A DNA stretch of 60,000 nucleotides. It comes from Nymphaea colorata. Its lineage: Eukaryota > Streptophyta > Magnoliopsida > Nymphaeales > Nymphaeaceae. The notes under the pieces are model-generated. The model had not been told where the DNA came from and did not search any database. It was given only the letters and a program-made list of their open reading frames with translations. The stretch spans positions 1,749,143 through 1,809,142 of the forward strand of contig NC_045138.2 of assembly GCF_008831285.2 (NCBI RefSeq), given 5' to 3'. The position numbers and the translations under genes are program-made. Positions 45,740 to 57,664 of this stretch are shown one piece after another (positions within the stretch are counted from its first letter, which is position 1; each line of letters begins with the position of its first letter).

Positions 45740-48282
45740 GTAGATAAAGACATTTGACTTGAAAAGAGTAAAAGATTCTAGAGAGAGAAAGTAAGAGATT
45801 CATATATATATGCATTCATATTGATATGAAAATTTGTAAAATGAAATATGTAAACGTAGAGAGGGAATAATAAAGAGAATCATCATGTGCATATATATGT
45901 ATACAACATGTATATACATGTATGTCTTCATGAGATTGAACATCAAAGAAATGACTTAAAATAACCGACTTCAAATTTGATGTAGGCCGGAGGGGAGCTT
46001 GGACTCATGTAAGAACCTATGCTAAGTCCCCAAAGCCATATTAAAAAGGGTTTTTTTGAAAATATTTTAGAAAACATGACTATAAACATAAAACATAGTT
46101 ATTTTATTAATTGCAAGGAAATACGTTTCTTCCACCGTTGGGTATGGAAGAAACCAAGCCATACGATATGGCACTCATTAGGGTTTTTAATCGGGTGATT
46201 AAAAGGAAACTAACGCGAAATAACACGAAAATGTACTTTAACATGTACAAACTCGTAAAGGTTTTTCCTGGTTGCACAAGCGCCGACCTCAAAAATTAAT
46301 ATGAAGATAAAAAGTCTCAAACCACACTCTCATTCTCGCCATACATTCACATATAAATGAAAAACGTAGACAAAATTCAAGGAAGGAAAAAGAAAGAGAT
46401 AAAGTCAACTAAGAAGGAGAGTATGATTCAACTATGAAAATAAATGTCATCTCATCTTCTCACGCTCCTGGTAACTCTAAAATAAAGATTGAGGGCTATC
46501 TCATATAGCCATGGGGAAATGAAGAAGAGAAAAAAATAGGAGAAGCTAAACAAAACTATATTCAAGCAATGAAACAACATGAGTCAAGCATAAAAGTGAA
46601 AGATCATCTTATCTTCTCATGCTCCCGGTGCACTTCAGCATAGTATCTTGTCTCTAAAATAGAGATTGAATGCTATCTCCTTTGGCTATGGGGAGAATAA
46701 AAAGAGAGAAAAATAGGAGGAAGCAAAAGAACAACAAGAATGTATTCATGAAAAGAAAGAGCATGAATTAATCATAAAATGAATTATCGTCTCATATTCT
46801 TAGGCTCCTGGTGCACTTGAACATAGCTTCTTGACTCTAAAATAGAGATTAGAAGACTATCTCGTATAGCCATGGGGAGATGAAGAAAAGAGGAAATGAA
46901 GGAACCAAAACAAGTCTATATTCAAGAAAGGAAAGAGCAACAACAACAAGACTATATTTGAGAAAATGAATAGCATGATTTAATCATAAAATAAAAGATT
47001 ACTTCACCTTCTCATGCTTCTAGTGCACTCAGAAATGGCTTTTTAACTCCAAAATAGATATTTTAAAGCAATCTTATATGACTATAGGAGATGAAGAAGG
47101 GAAGAAACAAAGGAAAGAAATGAGAGGAATGATGACTACATACCTCTAATGAGAATAACTTTTGGAAAAATAAACACCTTAGCTTGGAGATCTCCTTAAG
47201 TGAAGCTCCAAGATGATGCCCCCAAGAGGGTTGAAACTTGTTTCAAGTTAGAGAAGAAGAGATAAATGGAAAGTGGAAGAGGAAGATGAAGATAGCTAAG
47301 GGAAAAACTCCAAGTCTTCAAGAGAGAATGCACTAGAGTTTCTCCAAGGGTTAGGGGGTATTTAAAGAGACTTTTTGAGCCAAAACTCAAAATTTGAATT
47401 TTTTGAATTTCACAACATTTTCATCCGAACTTAACATAGTTTTGTATTATTTTCATTTTTTTAAAGAAAATAGGTTTTGACTAAGTGGAATTGGCCCTTA
47501 GCCCTACAAATAACCCTTTGGGGTGTGGGCAGGGCTAATGTCCACCTTGAAAAATAAAAAACTAACCCCCAAGGGCTGGTTATGCAAGCAAATGGGGGCC
47601 TCCACTGCAGGCCCCTACCGGGGAGTTGTTGCGCACCAGGCGCAACAGCGCCTGGGTGAGACGCAACATGCTACCCGTTAAGCAGGCGATCGCGTAACGC
47701 GATTGCCTTGCACGATCGCAGAACGTGATCGCCTTATGCGATCGCGTAAGGCGATCACCCTGTGCACGTGCGACTACGCGGCACGGGAAACCCCTTTTTT
47801 ATTTTTTAAAAGAAATTCAAGAAAATATATAAAAATGCTATTTATATAGGAAGCATAATATATTTTTTATTTAAAATGTAGAAAAAGGTTTTTCAAGTGA
47901 AAGCATAAAAATTCATTTTTTCTTGTTTAATTTATCTAAAAGGCATATAAAAAAAAATCATTATAAAAGGGTGGTCGACTCCAATTTCAGTGTCTCTGAA
48001 CTCGCTCCAAATCTGATTTTGGTTTAGTCGATTGTCGACTCATTTGAGCATGCGACTTGGGTTTAGGAAATGTTTTGGCTTTGAAAAATGAGTTCTTAAA
48101 GCAAAGGGAAGGTTTGTGCACCACACTCAAATTTTGTCGTTTCGAATGCGATTCGAATTTTGGGACTAAAATGCTTGATTTGGATCTGAACTTGGGTTTT
48201 GAATATAATTAGGATCCAAAAATTATGTTTTGTGTTTTGATAAAAGAGTGTAGTCTTTTGAGAAAAAATTGGGATAATTACA
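44732..48282 (-). mobile_element. LTR-like repeat, copy X2 (probable solo LTR, minus orientation)
   Basis: It shares ends and internal order with X1 and X3, at 3.55 kb the longest. It interrupts the tail of unit 5, and the tail of unit 4 (about 35160-35190) shows the same sequence without it, which proves that it is an insertion. A minus-strand TTTAAATA at 47366-47359 matches the TATA position of X1 and X3. 46440-47050 holds four imperfect repeats of a phrase (ctcatcttctcacgctcc, tagccatggggaga). A GC-rich island lies at 47470-47790. No gag or pol is seen and no clear target duplication. Confidence 0.55.
47470..47790. repeat. GC-rich island with repeated GCGATCGC phrases
   Basis: Inside otherwise AT-rich X2. 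Phrases gcgatcgcgtaacgcgat, cgatcgcagaacgtgatcgc and gcgatcgcgtaaggcgatc follow each other at about 25-bp spacing (47685-47760), with gcaccaggcgcaacagcgcc just before. X3 has a different GC-rich island at the same place (53500-53770) and X1 has none. Confidence 0.7.
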
Positions 48283-48800
48283 ACTATGTGTCAACTCACG
48301 GTAGGCTATGTTCCTATATCATAAGGAGATGGATCCTACGTAGAATTTGAATTACATAAAGATTTCGCTACCTGGTACTGACCTAGTTCTCGACCCTGTT
48401 GGCAACGGGGAGGAAGGGCGTTCAGCTCTCAATCAGGCAATGGAATTAATCCTCTTGCTTACCCAGAAAGAATTACAATAGTATGTCAAAAGCCAAAAAG
48501 AGGGATGCACCATGGGCAAGGATCAGAAATGACAATGAGCCACTTCCTCATGAACATGAAACCTTGCTCAAACTCAAGAATAGATTCGCGAAGTTAAACA
48601 AGAGCAAGAGGAATACTACTAGTTCAGCTCATAATGCCTTATTATTAATTAATAAAATCACATACATATTTTGATGTATATGTAAACAGTCTTGATAGAA
48701 GTAAAGAAATGAATGAGCAAAAGAAACTACAAGAAAATGACACTAAAAATAACTTAATAATGAAGTTTTTTTATCTTCTTGGGATTTACATTTATTAAAC
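48283..48800 (+). other. Tail of unit 5, block T2 (after the X2 insertion)
   Basis: It resumes the conserved tail with aggctatgttcctatatca and the decayed T2 block (GDGSYVEFELHKDFATWY, then a stop and frame changes), followed by the shared region ending in aaaatgacactaaaa. No working frame. Confidence 0.5.
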
Positions 48801-49604
48801 ACTAGTTGAAAATCAGTTAAGGAACCTTCCTAAACAAGGAATTAAAAGGGCATGGTACCATTAACAGGATGCCTTCCTTTTAGAGGTTTAAAACATAGAA
48901 ATACATTTTCTCATCTTATTATGACATCAAATTAAGTTTTGTTTTCACTAGGGCATATGGGGCCCTTTCACAATAGGAACATCAATACAATGTCCCATGG
49001 ATATGTACCAATTGTGACAGAATCATGTAACAGTACATTTTATGCGACAAAAAATCTGTTACTGATGGGAGAAAAATGTCAGCAATGCCTCCCACAATGT
49101 CAGAAGAACTTTTATTGACACTGTTAGGAAAAGCTATGTTAGTGTAGTTCTTACCGATGCCACACATGTAATATCAGTAAAGGCTTGATTTTTCTAGTAT
49201 TAGTATTATGTGAATCTGTCTCAATCTTTAAAACAGATTTGATAAACACTGTGTTTGTGATCTTGTAATTGTCGAACACCCTCAAAAGAACTGAAATTTT
49301 GCCTCATGATGCCATTTCCTAATACATAACGTGCATATGGTGGATGGTACATCGGCAGAATTTCTTTTCTCCTCCGCTATTGCTTCTTGTTTACTTCCTT
49401 TTATGTTCATAAACTCCTCAAATCTTGTGGCCAGCTATAAATGTATCAGACGCTTGATATTCATTTCTTGTTTTTCGTGTAGTCAGATTATTCTATTTCA
49501 ATAGTAAACTGCAAGTCAAATAAATTGATCAATCCTTAGGATAAAACTATGACACTCACAATTTACTCATATATAGGTGGGTAGAGAATCAAAAGCAAAC
49601 ATAG
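48801..49604. other. No gene; possible CACTA-like remnant
   Basis: 48949 (cactagggcat) and 49190 (tttttctagta) face each other like the ends of a small CACTA-type element, with repeated gtcagcaatgcc/ccgatgcc phrases between them. The evidence is weak. The rest shows nothing I recognise. Confidence 0.25.
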
Positions 49605-50051
49605 CTAGAGCTCTATCTAATATTACTTAAGTTTTTTTAGAGATGTGCTTATAATAATTCGTGATATTAAGTGAATGTGGATGTATAAATGCATTGACCC
49701 TACATGATTAGAAGTCTATCTTTCATTCCTACTATAACATTCACCTAAAAACATTCCTACCATCTCATACATCTAAGTTTTCCATTTTAATTTATATAAT
49801 TATCATAAATATTTTTATGAAAAAAAATAAAAATGGAATATGGTTGTATACCATCAAGTATGATTCCAATGTTGGGTGATTACTTGAATTTTGGTCTTGG
49901 TGAAGTCAACAAATGAGAAATTAGAGCCATAGATTTTGGGATAAAAATATTCCAAAGAATGGAAAAGATGGGAGACTTTAATATAAGAGGAATACAGAGA
50001 AAGAGAGAGAAAGAAAAAGATTTTGAAAGTCACAAAATAAAAGATTTAAAA

Positions 50052-50094
<43 letters not shown>

Positions 50095-50225
50095 TACATA
50101 TAAATATATATATACACACACATAAGTATTTGCATATGTATATGAAAGCTTATGAAAAGAAAGTATTAACTCAAATGAAAAGGGAGAAGAAGATTTTAAA
50201 AAGAGAATTAAAAGGAGGTCCTTGG
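49605..50225 (-). mobile_element. Partial X-family repeat (X4)
   Basis: It matches 1015-1600 of X1 (gagctctatct, gatgtgctt-t-at, aatgtggatg) in the same order, including the (AT)n run at 50055-50091, but neither end of the family is present. Confidence 0.55.
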
Positions 50226-51273
50226 ATTCCATCGCTCGATAATTACATGCACAAAGTTCTCATCCACTGATTGCATTCATTCATCTGCCACTGTCTCTAA
50301 CCCACATTCTTCAAAGTAAGAAGGAAACATGCAAGAAAATATGGGATGTCGAGACCGATACCATTCAGGAGCCAAATGTTTACATTCAAGAGAATATAAG
50401 TAGATCGTTTGGGTCCTTTCCTGATGAAGATGTGATCGTAAGAGAATGTAACACCACGTTGTAAAAAATACATCTTGAGTGATGACTCTAATGGTAGAAA
50501 TTAAATTAGTGGGAAAGATTGACAAAGTTGACAAAGATGATATGAGGTCTGAAATCATCACATAAGGTTTTGTGCACATCCAACATTCTCTATACTTCTA
50601 TCATGTGAAATAATTTAGAAAAAAAGGGGTTAGGGACCTAATTGAGATAACTTCGTGTTATGATAAATTCAATGCCAAGTTATGCTTATTTACTTTAGCC
50701 AAATGAGTTAGTACTAAGATACATTCTTTTTTAGGCAACTAAGGGTAAGGTTTATCCACTCTTTCTTAGACACTTGTCAATATACCATAAGTTACCAACT
50801 CATTGTATTAACAAGGGGGCTTTCCTGCCCAATGTGTGGTTCCGTTATAAAGCTTAGTCTTGTACTACCACCTAAGACCAAACCCGACAACATGATAACC
50901 GGAATAAATATGTATGAAAAGTTTTTGAAATAAGAGCGAACATACAAAATTTGTTGTCTTTAATGCAATGTTTCATAAGGTGTTGATTAAAATAAGTAGA
51001 TGAGAAAACATTGTTTTCAATCAGGTAATAAATTGAGGAGTGTCATATTTGATCTTACATGTAGGTGAACATGATTGATCCTCCTCAATTAGTCTTACAT
51101 ACAAGAAATCAAACACAATTACCAGGTAATGTAATGAAATACCGATCGATGGGGTCAAGGCCAAAGAAGGGAACATGTTTTATCATCGACAATATGGGAG
51201 ATGTTCAAGTTAGTGGAAATGCATAAATGATAGTCATAGTCAAACGATGACGGGTACCATCATGGCTGTCAAT
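50226..51273. other. No gene seen
   Basis: The stretch is AT-rich without recognisable coding. Facing phrases aattgaggag (51032) and ctcctcaatt (51078) could form a short hairpin. Open frames are short and random-looking. Confidence 0.45.
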
Positions 51274-52137
51274 TGTTTGCATCCCCAAAAAACTTTGTTT
51301 TGGTTTATGAAGTGCTTGAGAAAAAATTTATTTTTTTTTTAAAAGAGAGAAAAAATGATTCACCCGACGGTATGAGGACTGACCATTTTCGATGTCTTTA
51401 CCAGGGGCAACCAATCCAAGGGATATGCATATTCTTGATGCATTTCGTTTTTTGTTTAAACATCTTTTCATTCTAAATGTGGTGTGTTGTTTGAGAAAAA
51501 ATTGAAGATTTGATGTTTCAAATTTTTGAAAAACTTTTGAAGAATCATTTGAAAGTGTAAAATATTTTGATCTCAAAAATTTTGAATTAGAAAATATTTT
51601 CACCTACGAAGTTAATTTAGTGTTCTCTTAAGAATTTAAATATGTTTGATATTTTTTTCTAAATCGGTTGTACTTAGCTAGAGCTTCATATCATCTTGTT
51701 TAAGTTCTTTTATAAAGGCGTTTGTGATCATTTATGATGTTAAGTGAATATGGTTGTATGAATAAATTGACCCTACATGATTAAATGTAAAACATTTACT
51801 CATACCATAATCTTCATGTAAAAGCATTCCTACCATCACATGCATCTAATTTTTTTATTTTATTTTATATAGTTGTCATAAATATTTTTATGAAAAAAGA
51901 AAAAAATTTTAAAATAGAATAAAGTTGTAAGCTATCAATCATGATTTCAATATTGAGTCATTACTTGAGTTTTGGTTTTGATGAAGTCAACAACAAGAAA
52001 TTAAATCTTAAATCTTGAGAAAAAAAATATTCGAAAGAATGGAAAAGATGAGAGACTTTAATACAAGCGGAATAGACAGAAAGAGATTTTGAAAGACACA
52101 AAATAGAATATTTAAAAGGAGAGAGAAAGATACACAT

Positions 52138-52192
<55 letters not shown>

Positions 52193-54391
52193 TATATATA
52201 TGTATATGCATATGTATATAAAAATTTGTGAAAAGAAAGTATTAACTCAAATAGGGAGGAAGAAGAAAATTTTAGAAAGAGAGAAATTTTACAGAAAAAG
52301 AGGGAGAAATAGTGGAATATACATATATATATTCATATATATGTATATGAGAAGTTGTAAAAGAATATGTTAAATCACAAAGAGAGAATGACAAAGAGAG
52401 GTAGTCATGTACATGTATACATATATAACATGTATATACGTATATGCTTTCATGAGAGTTGAAAACTTGAAAATATTTGACTTCCATTTTTCTATGTAGG
52501 CTGCAGAAGAACTTGAGCTCATGTAAAAGTCTAGGCTTAGTCTCCAATGCCTCATTATGTAAACTTCTTGCTTTCAAAAATTTTTTGAAAAACATATTCC
52601 AAATATTTTTGTATATGAAGATAAAACCATAATTATTACAAGAAAATCTAATTCTCCCACTATTGGGTATGCAAGAAAATCAAATACACTTAAAATGGAG
52701 AGCAACATAATAAAACACTCATTGGGGTTCTTAATCGGGTGATTAAGAGAGAAATTAAATAAGAGACTATCATAAATATGTATCTTAACATGTACATATT
52801 CGCAAAAGGCTTTTTTAGGGTGGACAAATCCCAACCTCAAAATCAACATAATAATGAAGAAAAATTTTTACCCAGATACTCAATCTTACCGTTCATTTGC
52901 ATATTAATTGAAAAAAATTAATCTATCATGCAATGAACGTTATTTCAAACATAAAGGGTGAATAAAGCAATATAACAAGCAATTTTTGAAAATAAATGAA
53001 AATTTTGAATTTATTTCAGCTTAGATAGAAAATCTTTAAAGCTCTCTTGCACAGCCATTGGGATGTGGTAAAGGAAAACAAAAATACAAAAAATGAGAAG
53101 ATGACTACATTCATCTAATATGAGTGAATTTAGGAAACAAATCTCCGTCTTCAGATGACCCTAGTGTTGCCTCCGGTGAAGCTCCAATGTGATGAAGGTA
53201 TTCCACAAAGAGATCTACTCGTGCTCCCTTGAAGAGGTGGAAATTGGAGAAGTTTGCTCCCAAGGTTGGAGAAGAAGTAGAAGAAGAAAAGAAGAGTAAG
53301 AGCTAAGGAAAACTCTAGATCTTCAAATGAAAAAGCGCTAGAGGTTTCCAAGAGTTAGCTCATGCCAAAGAGAAAAGATTGTGAGGGTATTTATAAAGAG
53401 TTTTACAGCCAAAACTCAAAATTTGAATTTTTTTTAATTCAACAACATTTTCATGCGAATTTGAAGTATTTTTGAATGATTTTTAATTTTTTTTAAGCCC
53501 GAGCCTAACCCATTAAAGTAGTGGGCCGGCCGGGCCCCAATAAGACAAGCCGAATAACTGTTTTTTCAAGGCTCGGGCCCGAGCCCGAGCAAGTCCGAGT
53601 ATCGGGTACACTGCGGCGGCCCAGGTTGATGCCCAGGCTTAGTTTTAGCTGAAAATTGGGCATGCATACCACGCAGACCCCTGCTTGGTGTGTTTGCGAG
53701 CTCGGCTGCGATCACACATTGGTCTTGAATAAAATGGGGGGAGGCGAAATGCCCCACCCCCCCCCCCCCTTCTATTGTGTTGTTTGGACCAATAAGGGAT
53801 AGATTTAGCCCCTAGCCTCTAGGGGGTCTGTTTATAAAATAAAATAAGAAAAGCATAAAATCATATTTTTAAATGTGTGAAAAAATTGGTTTTTTGTTAC
53901 AATGGATCAAACTCTGTTTTGGGTGACTCATACTCGTTTTAAATCTTGATTGGGTTCAATTGGTTGCGGACGCGTTCTAGTGAGTGATTTAAGCTCCAAA
54001 ACACATTTTTGGTGCAAGAACAAAACAAAGGAAAGGTTTGTGCATATGCGTATGGTGCTTGATAGCATCAAATTTTGTCGTTTTGATCTCAGCTTTGGAT
54101 TTTGAGTTTGAAATGCTTGATTTGAATCTAGACTCTGATTTTGGAACTAATTTGGACACGAGAGTTGGATTTCATATTTGATTCTCATGTCTAAAGTTGG
54201 GTTTTGAATTTGAATCTTGCGTTTGGACTCGGACGTCAGTTTAGATATTCGTTTTGGATCGAATAGTCATACATTTGTTCTAGGTCTAGGGTTGGGCTTA
54301 GGGTTTAAAAATTAAGTCCAATGAAGTAACTGAAAATTTCGTTTTGGTGAAAATGGAGTATTGTTCTTTTAAAAAAATTAGGGTGATGACA
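51274..54391 (-). mobile_element. LTR-like repeat, copy X3 (probable solo LTR, minus orientation)
   Basis: 3.1 kb, with minus-strand start TGTCATCACCCTAA and end GGGGATGCAAACA. The minus-strand TATAAATA is at 53395-53388. The GC-rich island at 53500-53770 has ggctcgggcccgagcccgag and a C13 run, unlike the island of X2. The flanks both read caatt (51270-51274 and 54390-54394), which could be a 5-bp target duplication if the true ends lie a few bases inside the TG...CA tips. Confidence 0.5.
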
Positions 54392-55234
54392 ATTCTCTCT
54401 CTCTCTCTCTCATCTCTCATATGTATATATAGAAAGTCGAGGGTAATGTATAGCCATCTACCACAGATCTCATGAACATGGCTGATGCTGTCCAAAAAAT
54501 CCCTTTTTTGGTATTTTTACTTTTCAGTTGGGTTGGGAGGCATGTTGTAGTCACGTCCTCAGTTCAAATCACTTTTGAGTTGCCATAATCTTTCCAAATT
54601 AATTATGTCAGATGCTTTATTTTGGCTGGAAAAATATGCTGCCTATTGCTGGTCCCCTCTTGGATCCACCCCTACTAATGCATGTAGGCTTGTCTGGGCA
54701 ACCATACATCTAAATATATTGTTAGCGTCCACCATTTGTCATTCATACATTTGTGCCCTTCAATCATTTAATTTACTTTCATATGTGGTGCCTCATAATG
54801 TAGTTGAATCAGATCTTTAGAAGCACTGACACTCCAGTCATAAAATTTACTTTCATATGTGGTGCCTCATAACGTTACGTTGGTTACGACATTTGTTTTA
54901 TTTTAGAAGCTATTTAGAGTTGCATGTCTCATGACCAAAGGCAAGCTTGAAGAGTCCATGACGGGTTTCCAATGTTCACTGTGTCTAGTTATGCTTAAGG
55001 ATGCCAAAATGTTTCATCCACCTAGAGGTGTTGGGTCTCGTAACTTGAGCATGTGTCAGTTTGGTCATATGGTATTGCAGTCGCTCCCTTGTTGTGTGGA
55101 ATAGAACGAGCCGTGCAATGTGAATACATGATAAAGAATTGCGTTGGCCAGTGTACTCGATCGGTAGATTGAAGAGGTCCATGAGAGAGAATCATGAAGA
55201 AAAGTAACTATTATATATTGTTTGTTTTCATTAG

Positions 55235-55269
<35 letters not shown>
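54392..55269 (+). repeat. Inverted partner of 7425-7629, then R3 repeat block
   Basis: 54430-54650 is the reverse complement of 7425-7629. 54665-55270 repeats the R3 block of 3690-4380, with one internal phrase doubled (ttactttcatatgtggtgcc at 54773 and 54847). No gene. Confidence 0.6.
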
Positions 55270-55274
<5 letters not shown>

Positions 55275-55439
55275 GTGAATGGTGACTCATAACCAAGAGT
55301 CACTCATCTCACCCGTAATGGCTGTTCGATCCAAAGTGAAGGACCCTTTAGAGAAAAAGATGAACTTTCATAATCTATTATTACTCTGCCCCTTTTTTTT
55401 CTTCTTTCAAACAATTCCACAGTCATCATAAATAAATTA

Positions 55440-55486
<47 letters not shown>

Positions 55487-55870
55487 TGAATACATGGTTC
55501 AACAAAGATTAAGATGGAATGCAATTTGTACTTACATATTTGAAAGCAAAAAACCGTTCAATTCATCCAGATGAACAGGTGAGAGAAGAGAAAGGAGAAA
55601 AAGACTTGGGTATTTTTTATATAGTATTCATTTTTTTTTTTTAATTTATCAAGATGGATGAAAGACCATGGAATAAGCTTAGTACTATTCACTCATGATA
55701 TATGTATGAAGATAAAATGCTATTTATACTTTCCTATTTCCTTATAAAGGCGGAAGAAAGGCAACCTCAATTCCTCGGTAGGGATAAGACCCACGTAGAG
55801 ACATGATGTACCGCGTGAGATTTCTCTTTATAGGAGGTAAGAGAAATCTATAATACGAAGGCTTGATTTT
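55270..55870 (-). repeat. R1 repeat and segment shared with the copy 6 promoter
   Basis: 55300-55690 is R1 in the inverted orientation, with (GT)n and (AT)n runs. 55731-55860 is about 85-90% alike to 57251-57365 upstream of copy 6 (shared gcggaagaaaggc, ttcctcggtagggataa, cccacgtagagacatgatgt). Confidence 0.6.
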
Positions 55871-56389
55871 CCTGTGTTTATGACAAACTGAAAGGGAATG
55901 TCAGATTTGTGAACAAGCGCAGAGCCACATGCATGCACGTCGGAGGCAGATTCAATGTTGAGTGTCCCAAGACAAGGACTCAATGCAGTGGCAGAGTTAG
56001 AATTTTTCAGTTGAGAGTCCCTGGAGTCAGTAAGCTAGGTCTGATATGAGCCCCATGTAATTTTTAAGTCATCACCATGTAATTGTAAAATTTTCTAATG
56101 AAAATTTTGATGGGCTGACGAGGGAAGTTACCCACAAACCTGGTTACATGCGTCATACTGGTGCACAACCTGGTTACATGCGTCATACTGGTGCACAAAT
56201 TTTCATGCTCCAACATGGTTAATAACAAAAATATCTTCCGTTCACACTGAAAATGAAATTTTTTGTACAAAAAATGAAAATCGGATAAAGCAAAAAGACT
56301 ATAAGGGACATTTCTTTTACAACAATTACCAAAATACCTATTTCTCCTCTACACCATACCATGCTTAATTTTCTCTCAGTTACCCAACC
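55871..56389. repeat. No gene; exact 30-bp tandem duplication
   Basis: aacctggttacatgcgtcat plus actggtgcac is present twice without change (56137-56166, 56167-56196). Otherwise it is AT-rich sequence without recognisable features. Confidence 0.7.
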
Positions 56390-56786
56390 TCCACCATTTG
56401 CTATTCATACATTTGTGTCCTTCAATCATTTAATTTACTTTCATATGTGGTGCCCCACAATGTAATTGAATCAGATCTTTAGAAGCACTTAACTTGCATG
56501 ACCGGCAGAGGTGTTCATCCACGTAAAATCAAGTTCCATCTTGCATGACCGGCAGAGGTGTTGGGTCTCGTAACTTGAGCATGTATGAGTTGTGTCGCAG
56601 TCATGTGTGGAATAGAACAAGCAGTGCAATTTGAATGCATGATAAGGAATTGCGTTGGCCAGTGTACCCGATCGGTTGATTGAAGTGGATCCATATGATA
56701 GAGAGAGAGAATGTTGAAAAAAATAACTATTATATAGAGTGCATGTTGAGAGAAAAAGTAACTATTACGTTCTTCATTAATTCATA

Positions 56787-56869
<83 letters not shown>

Positions 56870-57240
56870 GTGGATGTTGAGACTTTAAAGAGTTACTCAT
56901 TTCACTCGTAAAGGCCGTCCAATCCATCTTGGAGGACGTGAACTTTCATAATACCTTTTTCTTTTGAACAATTGGACACCAATCTTAAATAAGTGAATAT
57001 ATATATATATATATATTTGAAACACATGGTTCAATCTTTTGGAATGCAGTTTGTACTTGCATATTTGAAAACAAAAGCCGATCAATCCATCACCACAGAT
57101 AAGGAGAAAAGCAAGGAAAAAAGACAGATGAGTATTTTGGTTGTATAGTATTAATTGATTTTTTGTTTATCTTGCAGGATGGATTAAAGTCCATCGAATA
57201 AGCTGAGTAATATTCACTCAACGTATCTGTGCAAAGATTG
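56390..57240. repeat. R3/R1 repeat blocks with long (AT)n
   Basis: R3 phrases (catttaatttactttcata, tgaatcagatctttagaagc) lie at 56430-56490, with a doubled phrase tcttgcatgaccggcagagg nearby. An (AT)n run of about 38 units is at 56788-56865, then a decayed R1 block to 57200. No gene. Confidence 0.55.
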
Positions 57241-57664
57241 AATGCAATTTATACTTTCCTATTTCCTTAAAGAGGCGGAAGAAAGGCGGGCGGAATTCCT
57301 CGGTAGGGATAATACCCACGTAGAGACATGATGTACCGCGTGAGATTTCTCTTTATGGGTGGTAAAAGGTTGCCAATTCATGTGGTGCGATTGAATTCTT
57401 GTTTCTTTCACCTCTCACCAGTTCCTTTTTCCTTTTTCTTGAATACTTTTCCTCTACCGCAACTTTGATTTCAGGTTGGTTGGGTCATTGATCGCTTTGC
57501 CAGATTTCTATTAATGGTGGAGGAGAATATCTGTCGGTGGATGGTCATAAGGATCTAAGTGGTTCGCTTCCGAGATTTTAATTATTCAAAGTGCATTATA
57601 AGACTTCAGGGTGCAGACCGTCGCCATTGAAACTCAGAATTGAAGAACAGTAGAGAGAGAGAAT
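57241..57664 (+). promoter_or_regulatory. Copy 6 promoter, with a different distal half
   Basis: Only the last 140 bp (from atctgtcggtggatgg at 57528) match the other F3H promoters: tggttcgcttccgagatttt, TATA-like cattataaga at 57594-57603, and a single leader with a short GA tract before ATG. Upstream of 57527 the sequence instead matches 55731-55860 and unrelated DNA, so copy 6 has lost the distal promoter of the family and gained another. Confidence 0.55.

Noticed and set aside
47685-47760. GCGATCGC repeats as a sign of bacterial (cyanobacterial HIP1) DNA
   Set aside because: They are short tandem phrases inside a plant repeat with no bacterial gene nearby.
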